DNA from: Mycobacterium sp. PSTR-4-N
GTDB lineage: Bacteria > Actinomycetota > Actinomycetes > Mycobacteriales > Mycobacteriaceae
NCBI RefSeq assembly: GCF_022348085.1
Contig: NZ_JAKRFN010000001.1
Location: forward strand, 248,001 to 312,000
Length of the DNA stretch: 64,000 nucleotides
Direction: 5' to 3'
Part shown: positions 1-7,938 of the stretch, one piece after another
Layout: each line of letters starts with the position of its first letter
Numbering within the stretch: position 1 is the stretch's first letter
The notes under the pieces: model-generated
The model's input: only the letters and a program-made list of their open reading frames with translations
What the model was told of the DNA's origin: nothing
Database searches by the model: none
Program-made: the position numbers and the translations under genes

Positions 1-957
1 CCTCCGGCGGCACATGAGGTGCTGGTCCGCGTCGCGGCGGTGGCGTTGAACCACCGCGACAAGATGGTGATCGACAGCGGCCGCGGTCTCCCCTTGGAGC
101 TCCCGTTCACCCCCGGGTCGGACATGGCAGGAACGGTGGTGACGGTCGGCGAAACTGTAACCCGGGTCCGCACGGGTGACCGCGTGCTGTCCACGATCAC
201 TCCCGACTGGATCGATGGCCCCCGCCCGGGCGACGCTCGCCACCTCTGGTACCGGACGCTGGGCGGGTTCTACCCCGGTGTCCTGGCCGAGTACGTGGTA
301 CTGCCCGAAGAGTGGGTGGTGCGTGCGCCGACGACACTGGACGCCGGTGAAGCAACCACCCTCGTGACCGCCGGCCTCACCGCGTGGTTCGGACTTGTCG
401 AGCGCGGTGGTGTGCGCTCCGGGGATACCGTGCTCGTCGAGGGTACGGGTGGCGTCGCGCTATTCGGGCTGCAGATCGCCAAAGCGCACGGAGCCACGGT
501 GATCGTCTCAGGCCGCGTCGAAAACCGTGCGAGGGCTGAAGAACTCGGAGCCGACCACGTCATCGACCGGACACGCGACGACTGGGCCGAGGAGCTGTGG
601 CGCATCACTGCCGATCGCGGAGTCGACCACGTCCTCGAGGTGGTAGGCGGCGCTCACCTGAATGCGGCAGCACAAGTCGCAAGCGTGGGTGCGCGCATTT
701 ACCTGATCGGCGCGGTCGGCGGCTGGACCGTCGAAACCGCGGTCGAGCCACTGCTGTTCAAGGACATCACGATTCACGGAATCGGAACCGGGCATCGGCG
801 GGCACTAGAAGATCTCGTCGGCTTCGTCGACGACGCGCACCTACGACCCGTGATCGATCGAAAGTACGACTTTGAAGACCTTGCCGCCGCACTGGATCAT
901 CTGGACCGGGGTCCGTTCGGCAAGGTGGTTGTCGAAATCAGTACTGCCGCGTGGTGA
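1..957 (+). CDS. Zinc-free alcohol dehydrogenase / quinone oxidoreductase family protein, 5' end cut off
   Basis: This is a medium-chain dehydrogenase/reductase that probably transfers hydride between NAD(P)H and a carbonyl or quinone substrate in the cytosol. The reading frame is open to the first base of the window, so the true start lies upstream; a GTG at 19 is internal. An N-terminal GroES-like half (NHRD, PFTPGSDMAGTV) is followed by a Rossmann half with the glycine-rich VEGTGGVALFGLQIA near residues 140-155 and GVDHVLEVVGG. The zinc ligands of true alcohol dehydrogenases are not evident, which favours the quinone oxidoreductase (COG0604) branch. The substrate cannot be told. No partner gene is visible, and the next gene-like sequence downstream is degenerate. 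Confidence 0.85.
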   Translation, partial: PPAAHEVLVRVAAVALNHRDKMVIDSGRGLPLELPFTPGSDMAGTVVTVGETVTRVRTGDRVLSTITPDWIDGPRPGDARHLWYRTLGGFYPGVLAEYVVLPEEWVVRAPTTLDAGEATTLVTAGLTAWFGLVERGGVRSGDTVLVEGTGGVALFGLQIAKAHGATVIVSGRVENRARAEELGADHVIDRTRDDWAEELWRITADRGVDHVLEVVGGAHLNAAAQVASVGARIYLIGAVGGWTVETAVEPLLFKDITIHGIGTGHRRALEDLVGFVDDAHLRPVIDRKYDFEDLAAALDHLDRGPFGKVVVEISTAAW

Positions 958-983
958 TGGCATGCTCACGTCGAGTTCGAGAG

Positions 984-1286
984 GTGAACGTCATCACCTA
1001 CCAAGACGGGCGCCCACCCCACGCCCGGACACCATCCGGCGATTCGACCGCCTACCTGCGCGCAGGGCCCGCGCGCATCCATGTTCAGCACCTCCGGCGC
1101 TCATACGCCACAGCGGCGTTGGAGGCGGGTATGTAGCCCAAAAATGGTCAATGACCGGAGCCGACATGCCCACGTCGGGTTCTTCCTGGAAACCTGCGCA
1201 CACGTGGTGAAGAAGGACGACCAGGAGCCAACGAGCAGGCCGCCTCGTTCCTTCTCGGACCCGACCCTCCACTCGTCACCAAGTAA
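984..1286 (+). pseudogene. Relic of a phage-type tyrosine integrase (C-terminal catalytic part)
   Basis: Pieces of the integrase catalytic domain appear in order but in changing frames: TYQDGRPPH, then RPDTIRRFDRL, then ARIHVQHLRRSYATAALEAG followed by a stop, then HAHVGFFLETCAHVVKKDDQ, then ANEQAASFLLG ending in TAA at 1284-1286. These match the usual HDLRHSYAT, GHASVGF and ETYAHVL blocks of actinobacterial integrases. At least three frameshifts are needed, and the nucleophilic tyrosine of the ETYAH box reads as cysteine, so the enzyme is dead. It sits just beyond the 3' side of a tRNA-Met gene, a common integration site, which suggests a decayed integrative element. Most of the N-terminal part is missing or unrecognisable. 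Confidence 0.7.
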
Positions 1287-1316
1287 TGCGCATGGCTGGG
1301 TTCACAAAAGACATGA

Positions 1317-1350
1317 AAACGGCCCCCGGAGTTTCCTCCGAGGGCCGTTT
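1317..1350 (-). terminator. Rho-independent terminator, probably of the tRNA-Met transcript
   Basis: Two 15-nt arms (AAACGGCCCCCGGAG and CTCCGAGGGCCGTTT) pair with one mismatch around a TTTC loop. Read on the minus strand the stem is followed by a run of T residues. With the IS removed it would lie immediately downstream of the tRNA-Met gene. Confidence 0.75.
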
Positions 1351-1355
1351 CACTG

Positions 1356-1369
1356 AGTAGCGGGGACAG
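1356..1369. repeat. Left copy of 14-bp direct repeat flanking the IS
   Basis: AGTAGCGGGGACAG is identical to 2673-2686, which covers the 3' end of the tRNA-Met gene. It abuts the left inverted repeat of the IS481-like element, so a long target-site duplication is the simplest reading. A remnant attachment site is the alternative. Confidence 0.7.
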
Positions 1370-1440
1370 TGTGGTGTTTCAGGACATCGGAATAGGGTGT
1401 CTCACGACATCGGCATAGGTAATTCAGCCAGTTTCGGCTG

Positions 1441-2631
1441 GTGTCGAAGGCTCGTCTGGTCATCACCGCAGTCCTTGTCGAGGGCCGCTCACAATCGCAG
1501 GTCGCCCGCGATTACGGCGTCTCCTAAAGCTGGATCTCGAGGCTGATCAAGCGCTACACCCTCGACGGCGACGCCGCGTTCGAACCCCGCTCCCGGCGCC
1601 CCCACACCAGCCCAGGCCGGCTCCCACAATCCACCATCGACCTCATCATCGACCTGCGCCGCACCCTGACCGGCAAAGGCCTCGACGCCGGCCCCCACAC
1701 CATCGCCTGGCACCTCGAACACCACCACCACCTGCGTGTATCAGCCGCGACGATCAGCCGCCACCTCACCCGCGCCGGCCTCGTCGAACCCACCCCGCAG
1801 AAACGCCCCAAAAGCTCCTACATCCGTTTCGCCGCCGCCCAACCGAATGAACGCTGGCAAGCCGACTTCACCCACTGGCGCCTCACACACGGAGCCGACA
1901 CCGAAATCCTGTGCTGGCTTGACGACTGCTCACGCCTGGCCATCTCCGTCACCGCCCACCGCCGCATCACCGGCGCCATCGTCGTCACCGAATTCACCAA
2001 AGCCACTGCCCGCCATGGCATCCCCTACTCCACACTCACCGACAACGGCATGGTCTTCACCACCCGCCTCGCCGGCGGCAAAGGCGGACGCAACGCCTTC
2101 GAAGCCGAACTCCACCGCCTCGGCGTCCACCACATCAACTCCACCCCGCACCACCCCACCACCTGCGGGAAAGTCGAACGCTTCCACCAAACCCTCAAAA
2201 AATGGCTCACCGGCCAACCCCGCGCCACCACCATCGCCGAACTCCAAACCCAACTCGACACCTTCGTCGACGAATACAACCACCGCCGCCCCCACCGCTC
2301 CTTGCCCCACAGAGCCACCCCAGCAGTGATCTACACCAGCCGCCCCAAAGCCGACCCAGCAACGCGCATCGACACCCACAACCGTGTCCGCACCGACCGC
2401 GTCGACCAAGCCGGAGCGATCACTCTGCGCGTCAACGGACGCCTGCACCACATCGGCATCGGCCGCCACCACTACCGAACCCGCGTCCTGATCCTCGCCC
2501 AGGACCACCACATCACCGTCATCAACGCCGCCACCGGAGAAGTCCTACGCGACTTCACACTCGACCCCACCAGGGACTACCAACCCACCGGCGCCCCCAA
2601 AGGCCCCAAACGGAAAAAACCGCGGACCTAA
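1441..2631 (+). pseudogene. IS481-family transposase with in-frame stop codon
   Basis: From a GTG at 1441 the frame reads an N-terminal helix-turn-helix (SQSQVARDYGVS), then a TAA at 1525-1527 (codon 29), then continues open to 2631 through SWISRLIKRY, a second HTH, and a complete DDE integrase core: ERWQADFTHW, LDDCSRLAISV, TDNGMVFTT and GKVERFHQTLKKWL. The C-terminus is basic (GPKRKKPRT). Intact relatives carry a Gln or Lys codon at the stop position, so a single C-to-T or A-to-T change could have caused it. The catalytic residues look intact. Re-initiation would yield a protein lacking the first HTH half, so loss of function is likely but not proven. Confidence 0.85.
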
Positions 2632-2644
2632 AGTAGGTCCGCGG
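2620..2644 (+). terminator. Perfect 11-bp inverted repeat at transposase stop
   Basis: CCGCGGACCTA and TAGGTCCGCGG pair around AAG and overlap the transposase stop codon, just inside the right IS end. It probably terminates transposase transcription or shields it from outside read-through. Confidence 0.6.
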
Positions 2645-2672
2645 CTATTCCGATGTCCTGCGACATCACATT

Positions 2673-2686
2673 AGTAGCGGGGACAG
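2673..2686. repeat. Right copy of 14-bp direct repeat (tRNA-Met 3' end)
   Basis: Identical to 1356-1369. It overlaps the last 12 nucleotides of the tRNA-Met gene plus 2 bp downstream, so the tRNA gene remained complete after the IS inserted. Confidence 0.7.
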
Positions 2687-2748
2687 GATTCGAACCTGCG
2701 ACCTCTGGGTTATGAGCCCAGCGAGCTACCGAGCTGCTCCACCCCGCG
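2675..2748 (-). tRNA. Initiator tRNA-fMet (CAT anticodon)
   Basis: Read on the minus strand the 74-nt gene folds as a cloverleaf: acceptor 5' CGCGGGG, D-arm with AGCTCGGTAGCT, anticodon arm CTGGG-CTCATAA-CCCAG, and T-arm with GGTTCGAATCC. The three consecutive G:C pairs flanking the anticodon loop and the unpaired C1 with U72 are hallmarks of an initiator rather than elongator tRNA. The CCA end is not encoded: the gene ends GCTA and continues CTAA. An IS481-type element lies directly against its 3' end. Confidence 0.95.
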
Positions 2749-2821
2749 ACGGGTGAACGCTAGGTTACCGGGGCGGTCGGCAAGGCTCCAAATCGCCTGC
2801 TCAAGCGCTTGCGCGGCTGAC

Positions 2822-2883
2822 GCGAGCGTGCGCGACCTCGCTGTTTGCAACGGGCTGTTCGCCGCAGACACGCACTCTCACGT
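2822..2883 (+). repeat. 62-bp palindromic intergenic repeat, copy 1 (diverged)
   Basis: It starts GCGAGCGTGCGCGAC and carries the family signature GCAGACACGC at positions 43-52, ending ACTCTCACGT. It aligns without gaps to the copies at 4412, 31233 and 53886 (reversed). It lies between tRNA-fMet and the 3' end of the FAD oxidase gene. Confidence 0.55.
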
Positions 2884-2891
2884 GAGCGGAA

Positions 2892-4283
2892 TCACCCCCG
2901 GCGGGTGCGGATGACCTGGCCGGTCGCGAGCACCCCTGCGGGGTCATAGCGGTCGGCCAGCGCAGCCAGCCAGTGCAGCGTGTCCTCGCTGTAGACCCGC
3001 GCCGCGCGAGCAGCGTCGTACGACGGCGCGAAGTTCGGCATCTGCCCGCCCGTCGACCACGGCTCGACAGCTGCGACCACCGCCGCCGCGTGCTGTGCGA
3101 CCATCTCGACGATCTCCGGCACCGCCAACCCGATCGTCGCCACGCAGTACGCCGCGTCGCGGTGGCAGAACGCGCTGCGATGCCTCGGCTCACGCGCCAA
3201 CGCGCCGCCCAGCATCCGCAGTTCCACGATCGCCTGCGGCGAACCCGACCCGGGGCCCGCGGCAGCCAGCAGCGCGTCGACGGCCTCCGGCGTCAGCTCC
3301 GAGAGCAGCGCGTGGTTCTCCGTGACCGGCATCGGGTCCACCGGATCCCCGTGCACCGCACCGATCGCCGCGTACGGCATAACACCGACGGTGTCCATCA
3401 ACGGAGTAGCGGCCGCGCGCATCGGCGCCAGCAGCTGCTCCGCCTCGGCCGTGTCACACAGCGCGGTGTACCGCACCGCCACGGTCATCCTGCCCGCCAA
3501 CGCTTCTGGCACGCCGGGCAGCGGCGGCAGCTGCTGGATCGCCAACGAGGTGTTCACCGACTCCGGCAGGTCGGCACACCAGGCCGCCCATGCGTGCAAT
3601 ACCGGGCGGGCGTCAGTACCGTCGAAAAACAGTGCCCCGCCGTAGAACTCGGCGATCGGCAGCAGGTCGATCTCCACAGCCGTGACGATGCCCAGCGTTG
3701 CCTTCCCTCCGCGCAGACCCCAGAACAGGTCGGCATTCTCCTCCGGCGTCGCGCGCAGCACGCGTCCCTCGCCAGTCACGACGTCGAAGGCCCGCACATG
3801 ATCCGACGACAATCCGACGGTGCGGACAAGAGGCCCGATCCCCCCGCCGGTCAGGAAGCCGACCACACCGACGCCGGGCGCGGACCCGCACAGAGGCGCC
3901 AGACCGTGCGGCGTCGCGACGTCCAGCACGTCCTGCCAGCGCGCGCCTGCGCCCACGCGGGCGGTGCGGTTCAGCGCGTCCACCGCGCAGTGCTTCATCG
4001 CCGCGGTCGACACCAGGATGGTCTCCGGCCCCACCCCGACGGCGCCGTGTCCCGTCGCCTGCACCGTGACGGTGAACCCGTGCGCCGCTGCAAACCGCAC
4101 CGTGCCGGCCACGTCCTCGGGGGAGGTCGCCAGGACCACCGCCGCGGGCGTCACCGCTGCGGCCACATTCCACGGCACACAACGCTCGTAGCCGGGCTCC
4201 CCCGGCAGCGCCACATGGGTGGCGACATGGTCGCGCAGTGTGCGCAGCACGTCGTCGCGCGTCACGTCGGTGGTCATCGTCAT
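2892..4283 (-). CDS. FAD-binding oxidoreductase, berberine-bridge (BBE)-like
   Basis: This is a flavoenzyme of the FAD-linked oxidase (PCMH fold) family, about 463 residues, likely cytosolic. The FAD domain covers roughly residues 40-190, with TVTVQATGHGAVGVG (His79 sits where many members attach FAD covalently), GFLTGGGIGPLVR and LFWGLRGGKATLGIVTAVE. The C-terminus YDPAGVLATGQVI is the usual BBE ending. I chose the ATG at 4283 because GAGAGGACT lies just upstream; a TTG at 4301 would add six residues. It follows a large SARP-like regulator on the same strand, separated by about 200 bp that contain a 62-bp repeat. The substrate is unknown; relatives oxidise sugars, alkaloid-like compounds or polyketides. 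Confidence 0.85.
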   Translation of the reverse strand: MTMTTDVTRDDVLRTLRDHVATHVALPGEPGYERCVPWNVAAAVTPAAVVLATSPEDVAGTVRFAAAHGFTVTVQATGHGAVGVGPETILVSTAAMKHCAVDALNRTARVGAGARWQDVLDVATPHGLAPLCGSAPGVGVVGFLTGGGIGPLVRTVGLSSDHVRAFDVVTGEGRVLRATPEENADLFWGLRGGKATLGIVTAVEIDLLPIAEFYGGALFFDGTDARPVLHAWAAWCADLPESVNTSLAIQQLPPLPGVPEALAGRMTVAVRYTALCDTAEAEQLLAPMRAAATPLMDTVGVMPYAAIGAVHGDPVDPMPVTENHALLSELTPEAVDALLAAAGPGSGSPQAIVELRMLGGALAREPRHRSAFCHRDAAYCVATIGLAVPEIVEMVAQHAAAVVAAVEPWSTGGQMPNFAPSYDAARAARVYSEDTLHWLAALADRYDPAGVLATGQVIRTRRG

Positions 4284-4411
4284 CGGAGTCCTCTCGTTCA
4301 AGCCCTGGTGGTGCGCTCAGCATCACCGACGGGGCTTGGCAACGGCTTGGGGCGGCGCACCAAGTGAAATCCAAGCGTCAGTATCGGGCCTTGGCCGCGC
4401 GTTCGCCGGCC

Positions 4412-4473
4412 GTGAGCGTGCGCCACGGCACGCATGTCACGGCGTGTCGGTGTGCAGACACGCGCGCTCGCCG
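4412..4473 (+). repeat. 62-bp palindromic intergenic repeat, copy 2
   Basis: It begins GTGAGCGTGCGCC and ends GCAGACACGCGCGCTCGCCG. The outer parts GAGCGTGCG and CGCGCGCTC are mutually complementary apart from one mismatch. It has the same length and core as the copies at 31233 and 53886, and lies between the regulator's stop and the FAD oxidase start. Confidence 0.65.
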
Positions 4474-4484
4474 AACAAGGGCGC

Positions 4485-7400
4485 TCAGAACAAGAGTCTC
4501 GCCGAGTCGGCGACGCCGTGCATGCCGGCCCGCTCGGCGTCAGCGGCGAGCGTGGCGGCCGCTTCTGCGCGCTGCGGCGACGGGTCCGCCAGTTCGCACT
4601 CCAGGAGCCGGCAGCGCAGCAGCGTGGGCGCTCCCCCGGTCCGCTCCGCCAGCGCCCGGGCCGTGGCCAGATCGGCGCGTGCCTGGTCGACATCACCGAG
4701 CGCGGCGTGCAGGCGGGCGGTGGCCAGCGCCACCGGACCGGCGAGCCCGACCTGCCCGATGACCGCAATGCGCTCACGATGCGGCGTCAGCTGACCGAGC
4801 AGGGGTTCAGCGAACTCGGACAGACCGTGATCGGCCGCCAAGTGCGCAAGAAGGGTCTGATGCCCCAGCGTCGTCCAGATGTGACCCCGGTCGACGGTCT
4901 CGTGCCACTCGCGCAGCATGGCCGTCGCCTCGGCGCGCACGTCGGGGGTCCGCGCCATCGTCAGAAGCGCGGCGCGCACCACGCCGACCATCCCCTGTCC
5001 GCCGGTCTCGGTGTTGGCCCGCAGCTCGGCCCAACTGGGATCAAGCCCTTCTCCGGTCTCCCGCAACAGTGACGCCGCGGCCAGCAGTCCGCTGCCCGCT
5101 TCATAGAGCTCGGTCTGCTCGTGCACGTGCGCCGCAGTGGCGTGATGGCGACGCGCCTCGGCGAAGTCACCGCTCCACATCGCCAGCACTGCCTCCATCC
5201 AGCGCAGCTGGGCGCGCAGCACCGGTAGCTGCAACTCCTCGCTGCCGGAGATACCCGCCCGCAGATGCGCCCGGGTGCCCGCCACATCCCCCAGATACAT
5301 CGCCGCCATCGTCGCCACCGAGTGGGCGATCACCGCATCTTCTCGAGAACGACTGTGTCGCAGACCTTCCAGCTGCTCGACCCAGGTCAGGATCTGCTCG
5401 CTCACACTGCTCACCCCGGAGTAGGTGATGAGCCGGCCGATGAGCACGTCGGCCAGCACGTCGATGTCTCCGGTCTGCTCAGCCACCTGCTCGGCGCGCT
5501 GCAGCAGACCGGCCGCCATAGCCGGATCTGGGTGATAGCAGTGTCCGACGGCCAGCGCCGGCAGCACTCGCGCCGCCGCGGCCGGATCGTCGCCGACCAG
5601 TGCAGCCGCCTGCGACAACAGGCCCAACAGCTCGCCCGGGTCGCGCCCCGGGGCCAACCACGGCCAGCACCCGCTGGCTCGCAGCAGCGCGCTGGCCACC
5701 CGGCCCGCCGTCGCGGCACGCCCCGCCCGCAACGCCTCGCTCAGAGATCGCTGGACGCTGTCGAGAACCAACTGTCCCCGCCCGGCGCGCGAATGTGCTT
5801 CCAGCAGTTCGACAGTCAGTGCGTCACGCTCGGCATCGTCACGCGCATGCGCAGGCAGCCGGTCATAGGCGTCTAGTGCAGCCTGCCACCATCGCGCCGC
5901 GATGTCCGAACTCCACTGTGCGGTCGCCTGTTCGGCCGCCAACCGACAGGCCAGCACCACGACCGCCGGCTCCACCAGCGGCTGCGCGGCGATCAGATGT
6001 TGCGCTCGGCGAGTCGGCGCATCGGGTTCCACAGAGTCAGCCAGGACATCAGCGACCTTGGCGTGCATGCGTTGTCGGCGCAGCGCGGGGATGCCGGCCA
6101 GCAGTTGATCGCGCAAGAGGCCGTGGGCGAATTCGTAGCCGTCGGTGGCGTGCGCCGCGACGACGATGCGTTCGTCGGCCGCCTCGTCGAGGTGGTCGGC
6201 GAGCGTGTCCAGATCCAGCCCGGTCGCCGCCGCCAGCACCGGGACTGCGGCGGCGTCGATGACATCACCGATCACCGCGGCCGTACGCAAGACGGCCATC
6301 ACCGCGGGATCGAGCGCAGCGAGCCTGCGGTCGAGCACCGACCGCACCGCACGGGGGATCTCGTTGGCGGCGCGCTCGTCTCGGGGCAACCTCGCGTACT
6401 CAGAGACGAAGAAGGGATTACCTCCTGTGCGCGCGGCCAGCTCCGCGGCCTCGTCGGCCGTCACCGGATCCTCGGCCACGACATTGGCCAGCGCCGCAAC
6501 GTCTTCCGACGACAGCGCGGGGACCGCGATGTGACGGTTGTCCTCGCCGCGTGCCACCGTGCTCAACAGCCGCGCCACCTCCGCGGCGTGGTCCCCATCG
6601 CGCACCGTCAGCACCATCAGCACTCGATGATCACGCAACGCACTCGCGATGTAGGCCAGGCAGCTCGCCGACGCGGTGTCGGCCCACTGCACGTCGTCGA
6701 CCACCACCGTCAGCATCCGGGGTGGGGCCTCGAGGAGCGACTGGACCCTTTCGTAAACAAGGAATCGCGCGGTATCAGGGTCGGCATGTGGAGGCACCTG
6801 CAACACGTCATCCGGGTCGCCGCCCAGCGCACGCACCAGCTGGCGCATCGGCCACCACGGTGGGATGGCCCGCTCGTCGGGACAGTTGACCCACACCACG
6901 TCACCGCCGCCGGCCGCGGCCATCGCGCCGACCTCCTCGGCCAGCCGGGTCTTGCCGATCCCCGGCGGGCCCGAGAGCACCAGCCATCGCGTCGCGCCCG
7001 CGTTCACCCGGGCCAGCAGCTCCCGAACCCGCGACAGTTCCCGCCGCCGACCGACCATCGGCGACCTGGCCGGCACCCCGGCCGCCGGCGCAGCGTCGAG
7101 GCCGACCGGAGCAGGTACCGGAATGGTCGCTGCCCCCGTCCATTCCGCCGCGCGCGGCCACCCGGACAGCTCGGGGGCCTGCCGCAGCACCGCCGTTTGC
7201 AGCTCCCGCAGCTCGTGCCCGGGCTCCAGGGCCAGCTCCTCGTCGAGTCGTTGCGCGTGCCGGGTATAGGCCTCCAGGGCCTCGGCTGTCCGTCCGGCCC
7301 GATACAGCGCCAGCATCTGCAACCGGCATCCCCGGTCGGCGAACGGATCGAGCGTGCGCAGCGCTGCCGCCTCGCTCACCGCGGCCGCGACCTTGCCGAG

Positions 7401-7925
7401 TGCCAGCAGCGCGACCACCTTGTTCGCGACACATTCGATCCGCATCTCGGTGAACCGGGCCGCGTCGTCGCGCAGCCACCGCGCGTCGGCCATGTCATCG
7501 AGCAGACCGCCGCGGATCAAGCTCAGCGCGGAGTCAGCGGCAACGGCCGCCGCCTCCCAGTCCTCCGCCTCGATCGCGGCCCCGGCACGCTGACATGCAC
7601 CGGTGAAGACCGTCAGGTCAATGCTGTTGGGATCGACGTCGAGCACGTAACCGGGTGGACGGCGCACGATGGGGGACGCCATCTGCGTCTCGGCCGACGC
7701 GCCGCGCAGGGCGCGCCGCAGGTTCGACACATAGGCCTGCAGGCTCGCCGTCGCACTGGCCGGGATGTCCTCCCCCCACACCGCGTCGACGAGGCGGTCG
7801 ACCGAGACCACCCGTCCGGCGGCCAGCGCCAGCATCGCTAGGACCACCCGCTGCTTGGGCGGACCGATGTCCACCAGGGTTTCCTCGTCGACCACCTGCA
7901 GGGGGCCGAGCAACCGATACCGCAC
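4485..7925 (-). CDS. Large SARP/BTAD-AAA transcriptional regulator (AfsR/LuxR-ATPase type)
   Basis: This 1146-residue protein begins with an OmpR-type winged helix (GPPKQRVVLAMLALAAGRVV, residues 20-75). A bacterial transcriptional activation (BTAD) helical repeat domain follows to about residue 250, then a STAND/AAA ATPase with Walker A GPPGIGKTRLAEE and Walker B MLTVVVDDVQWAD, then a long TPR-like alpha-helical C-terminal half. Such proteins bind DNA and use ATP-dependent oligomerisation to switch on secondary-metabolism or stress genes. No LuxR-type C-terminal HTH is seen. The start is a GTG 13 bp after the stop of the UPF0182 gene, so read-through from that gene is possible. The FAD oxidase downstream is the most obvious candidate target, but this is inference. 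Confidence 0.85.
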   Translation of the reverse strand: MRYRLLGPLQVVDEETLVDIGPPKQRVVLAMLALAAGRVVSVDRLVDAVWGEDIPASATASLQAYVSNLRRALRGASAETQMASPIVRRPPGYVLDVDPNSIDLTVFTGACQRAGAAIEAEDWEAAAVAADSALSLIRGGLLDDMADARWLRDDAARFTEMRIECVANKVVALLALGKVAAAVSEAAALRTLDPFADRGCRLQMLALYRAGRTAEALEAYTRHAQRLDEELALEPGHELRELQTAVLRQAPELSGWPRAAEWTGAATIPVPAPVGLDAAPAAGVPARSPMVGRRRELSRVRELLARVNAGATRWLVLSGPPGIGKTRLAEEVGAMAAAGGGDVVWVNCPDERAIPPWWPMRQLVRALGGDPDDVLQVPPHADPDTARFLVYERVQSLLEAPPRMLTVVVDDVQWADTASASCLAYIASALRDHRVLMVLTVRDGDHAAEVARLLSTVARGEDNRHIAVPALSSEDVAALANVVAEDPVTADEAAELAARTGGNPFFVSEYARLPRDERAANEIPRAVRSVLDRRLAALDPAVMAVLRTAAVIGDVIDAAAVPVLAAATGLDLDTLADHLDEAADERIVVAAHATDGYEFAHGLLRDQLLAGIPALRRQRMHAKVADVLADSVEPDAPTRRAQHLIAAQPLVEPAVVVLACRLAAEQATAQWSSDIAARWWQAALDAYDRLPAHARDDAERDALTVELLEAHSRAGRGQLVLDSVQRSLSEALRAGRAATAGRVASALLRASGCWPWLAPGRDPGELLGLLSQAAALVGDDPAAAARVLPALAVGHCYHPDPAMAAGLLQRAEQVAEQTGDIDVLADVLIGRLITYSGVSSVSEQILTWVEQLEGLRHSRSREDAVIAHSVATMAAMYLGDVAGTRAHLRAGISGSEELQLPVLRAQLRWMEAVLAMWSGDFAEARRHHATAAHVHEQTELYEAGSGLLAAASLLRETGEGLDPSWAELRANTETGGQGMVGVVRAALLTMARTPDVRAEATAMLREWHETVDRGHIWTTLGHQTLLAHLAADHGLSEFAEPLLGQLTPHRERIAVIGQVGLAGPVALATARLHAALGDVDQARADLATARALAERTGGAPTLLRCRLLECELADPSPQRAEAAATLAADAERAGMHGVADSARLLF

Positions 7926-7938
7926 CGGCGGAGGCGTG

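Larger units (their letters stand above)
1370..2670 (+). mobile_element. IS481-family insertion sequence (about 1.3 kb)
   Basis: The element is bounded by 26-bp imperfect inverted repeats (1370-1395 and 2645-2670, 23 of 26 identical, both starting TGTG and containing CAGGACATCGGAATAG). It encodes one transposase-like frame of about 395 codons. A second copy of the terminal motif, GGTGTCTCACGACATCGGCA and following bases (1396-1418), lies in direct orientation beside the left repeat and may be another transposase-binding site. The flanks carry a 14-bp direct repeat, long but within the range reported for this family. Two bases (TT, 2671-2672) separate the right end from the repeat, so the exact ends are uncertain by 2 bp. 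Confidence 0.85.

Noticed and set aside
6..957. GTG at position 19 as the true start of the dehydrogenase
   Set aside because: The frame continues in coding-like sequence (PPAAHEVLVRV) to base 1, and the family needs more residues upstream.
1356..2686. The 14-bp repeats as attL/attR of an integrated element
   Set aside because: They abut the IS inverted repeats on both sides and enclose nothing but the IS, so target-site duplication is simpler. Kept only as an alternative.
2675..2748. Reading the tRNA as elongator tRNA-Met or as tRNA-Ile with modified CAT
   Set aside because: Three G:C pairs in the anticodon stem and the unpaired 1-72 position indicate an initiator.
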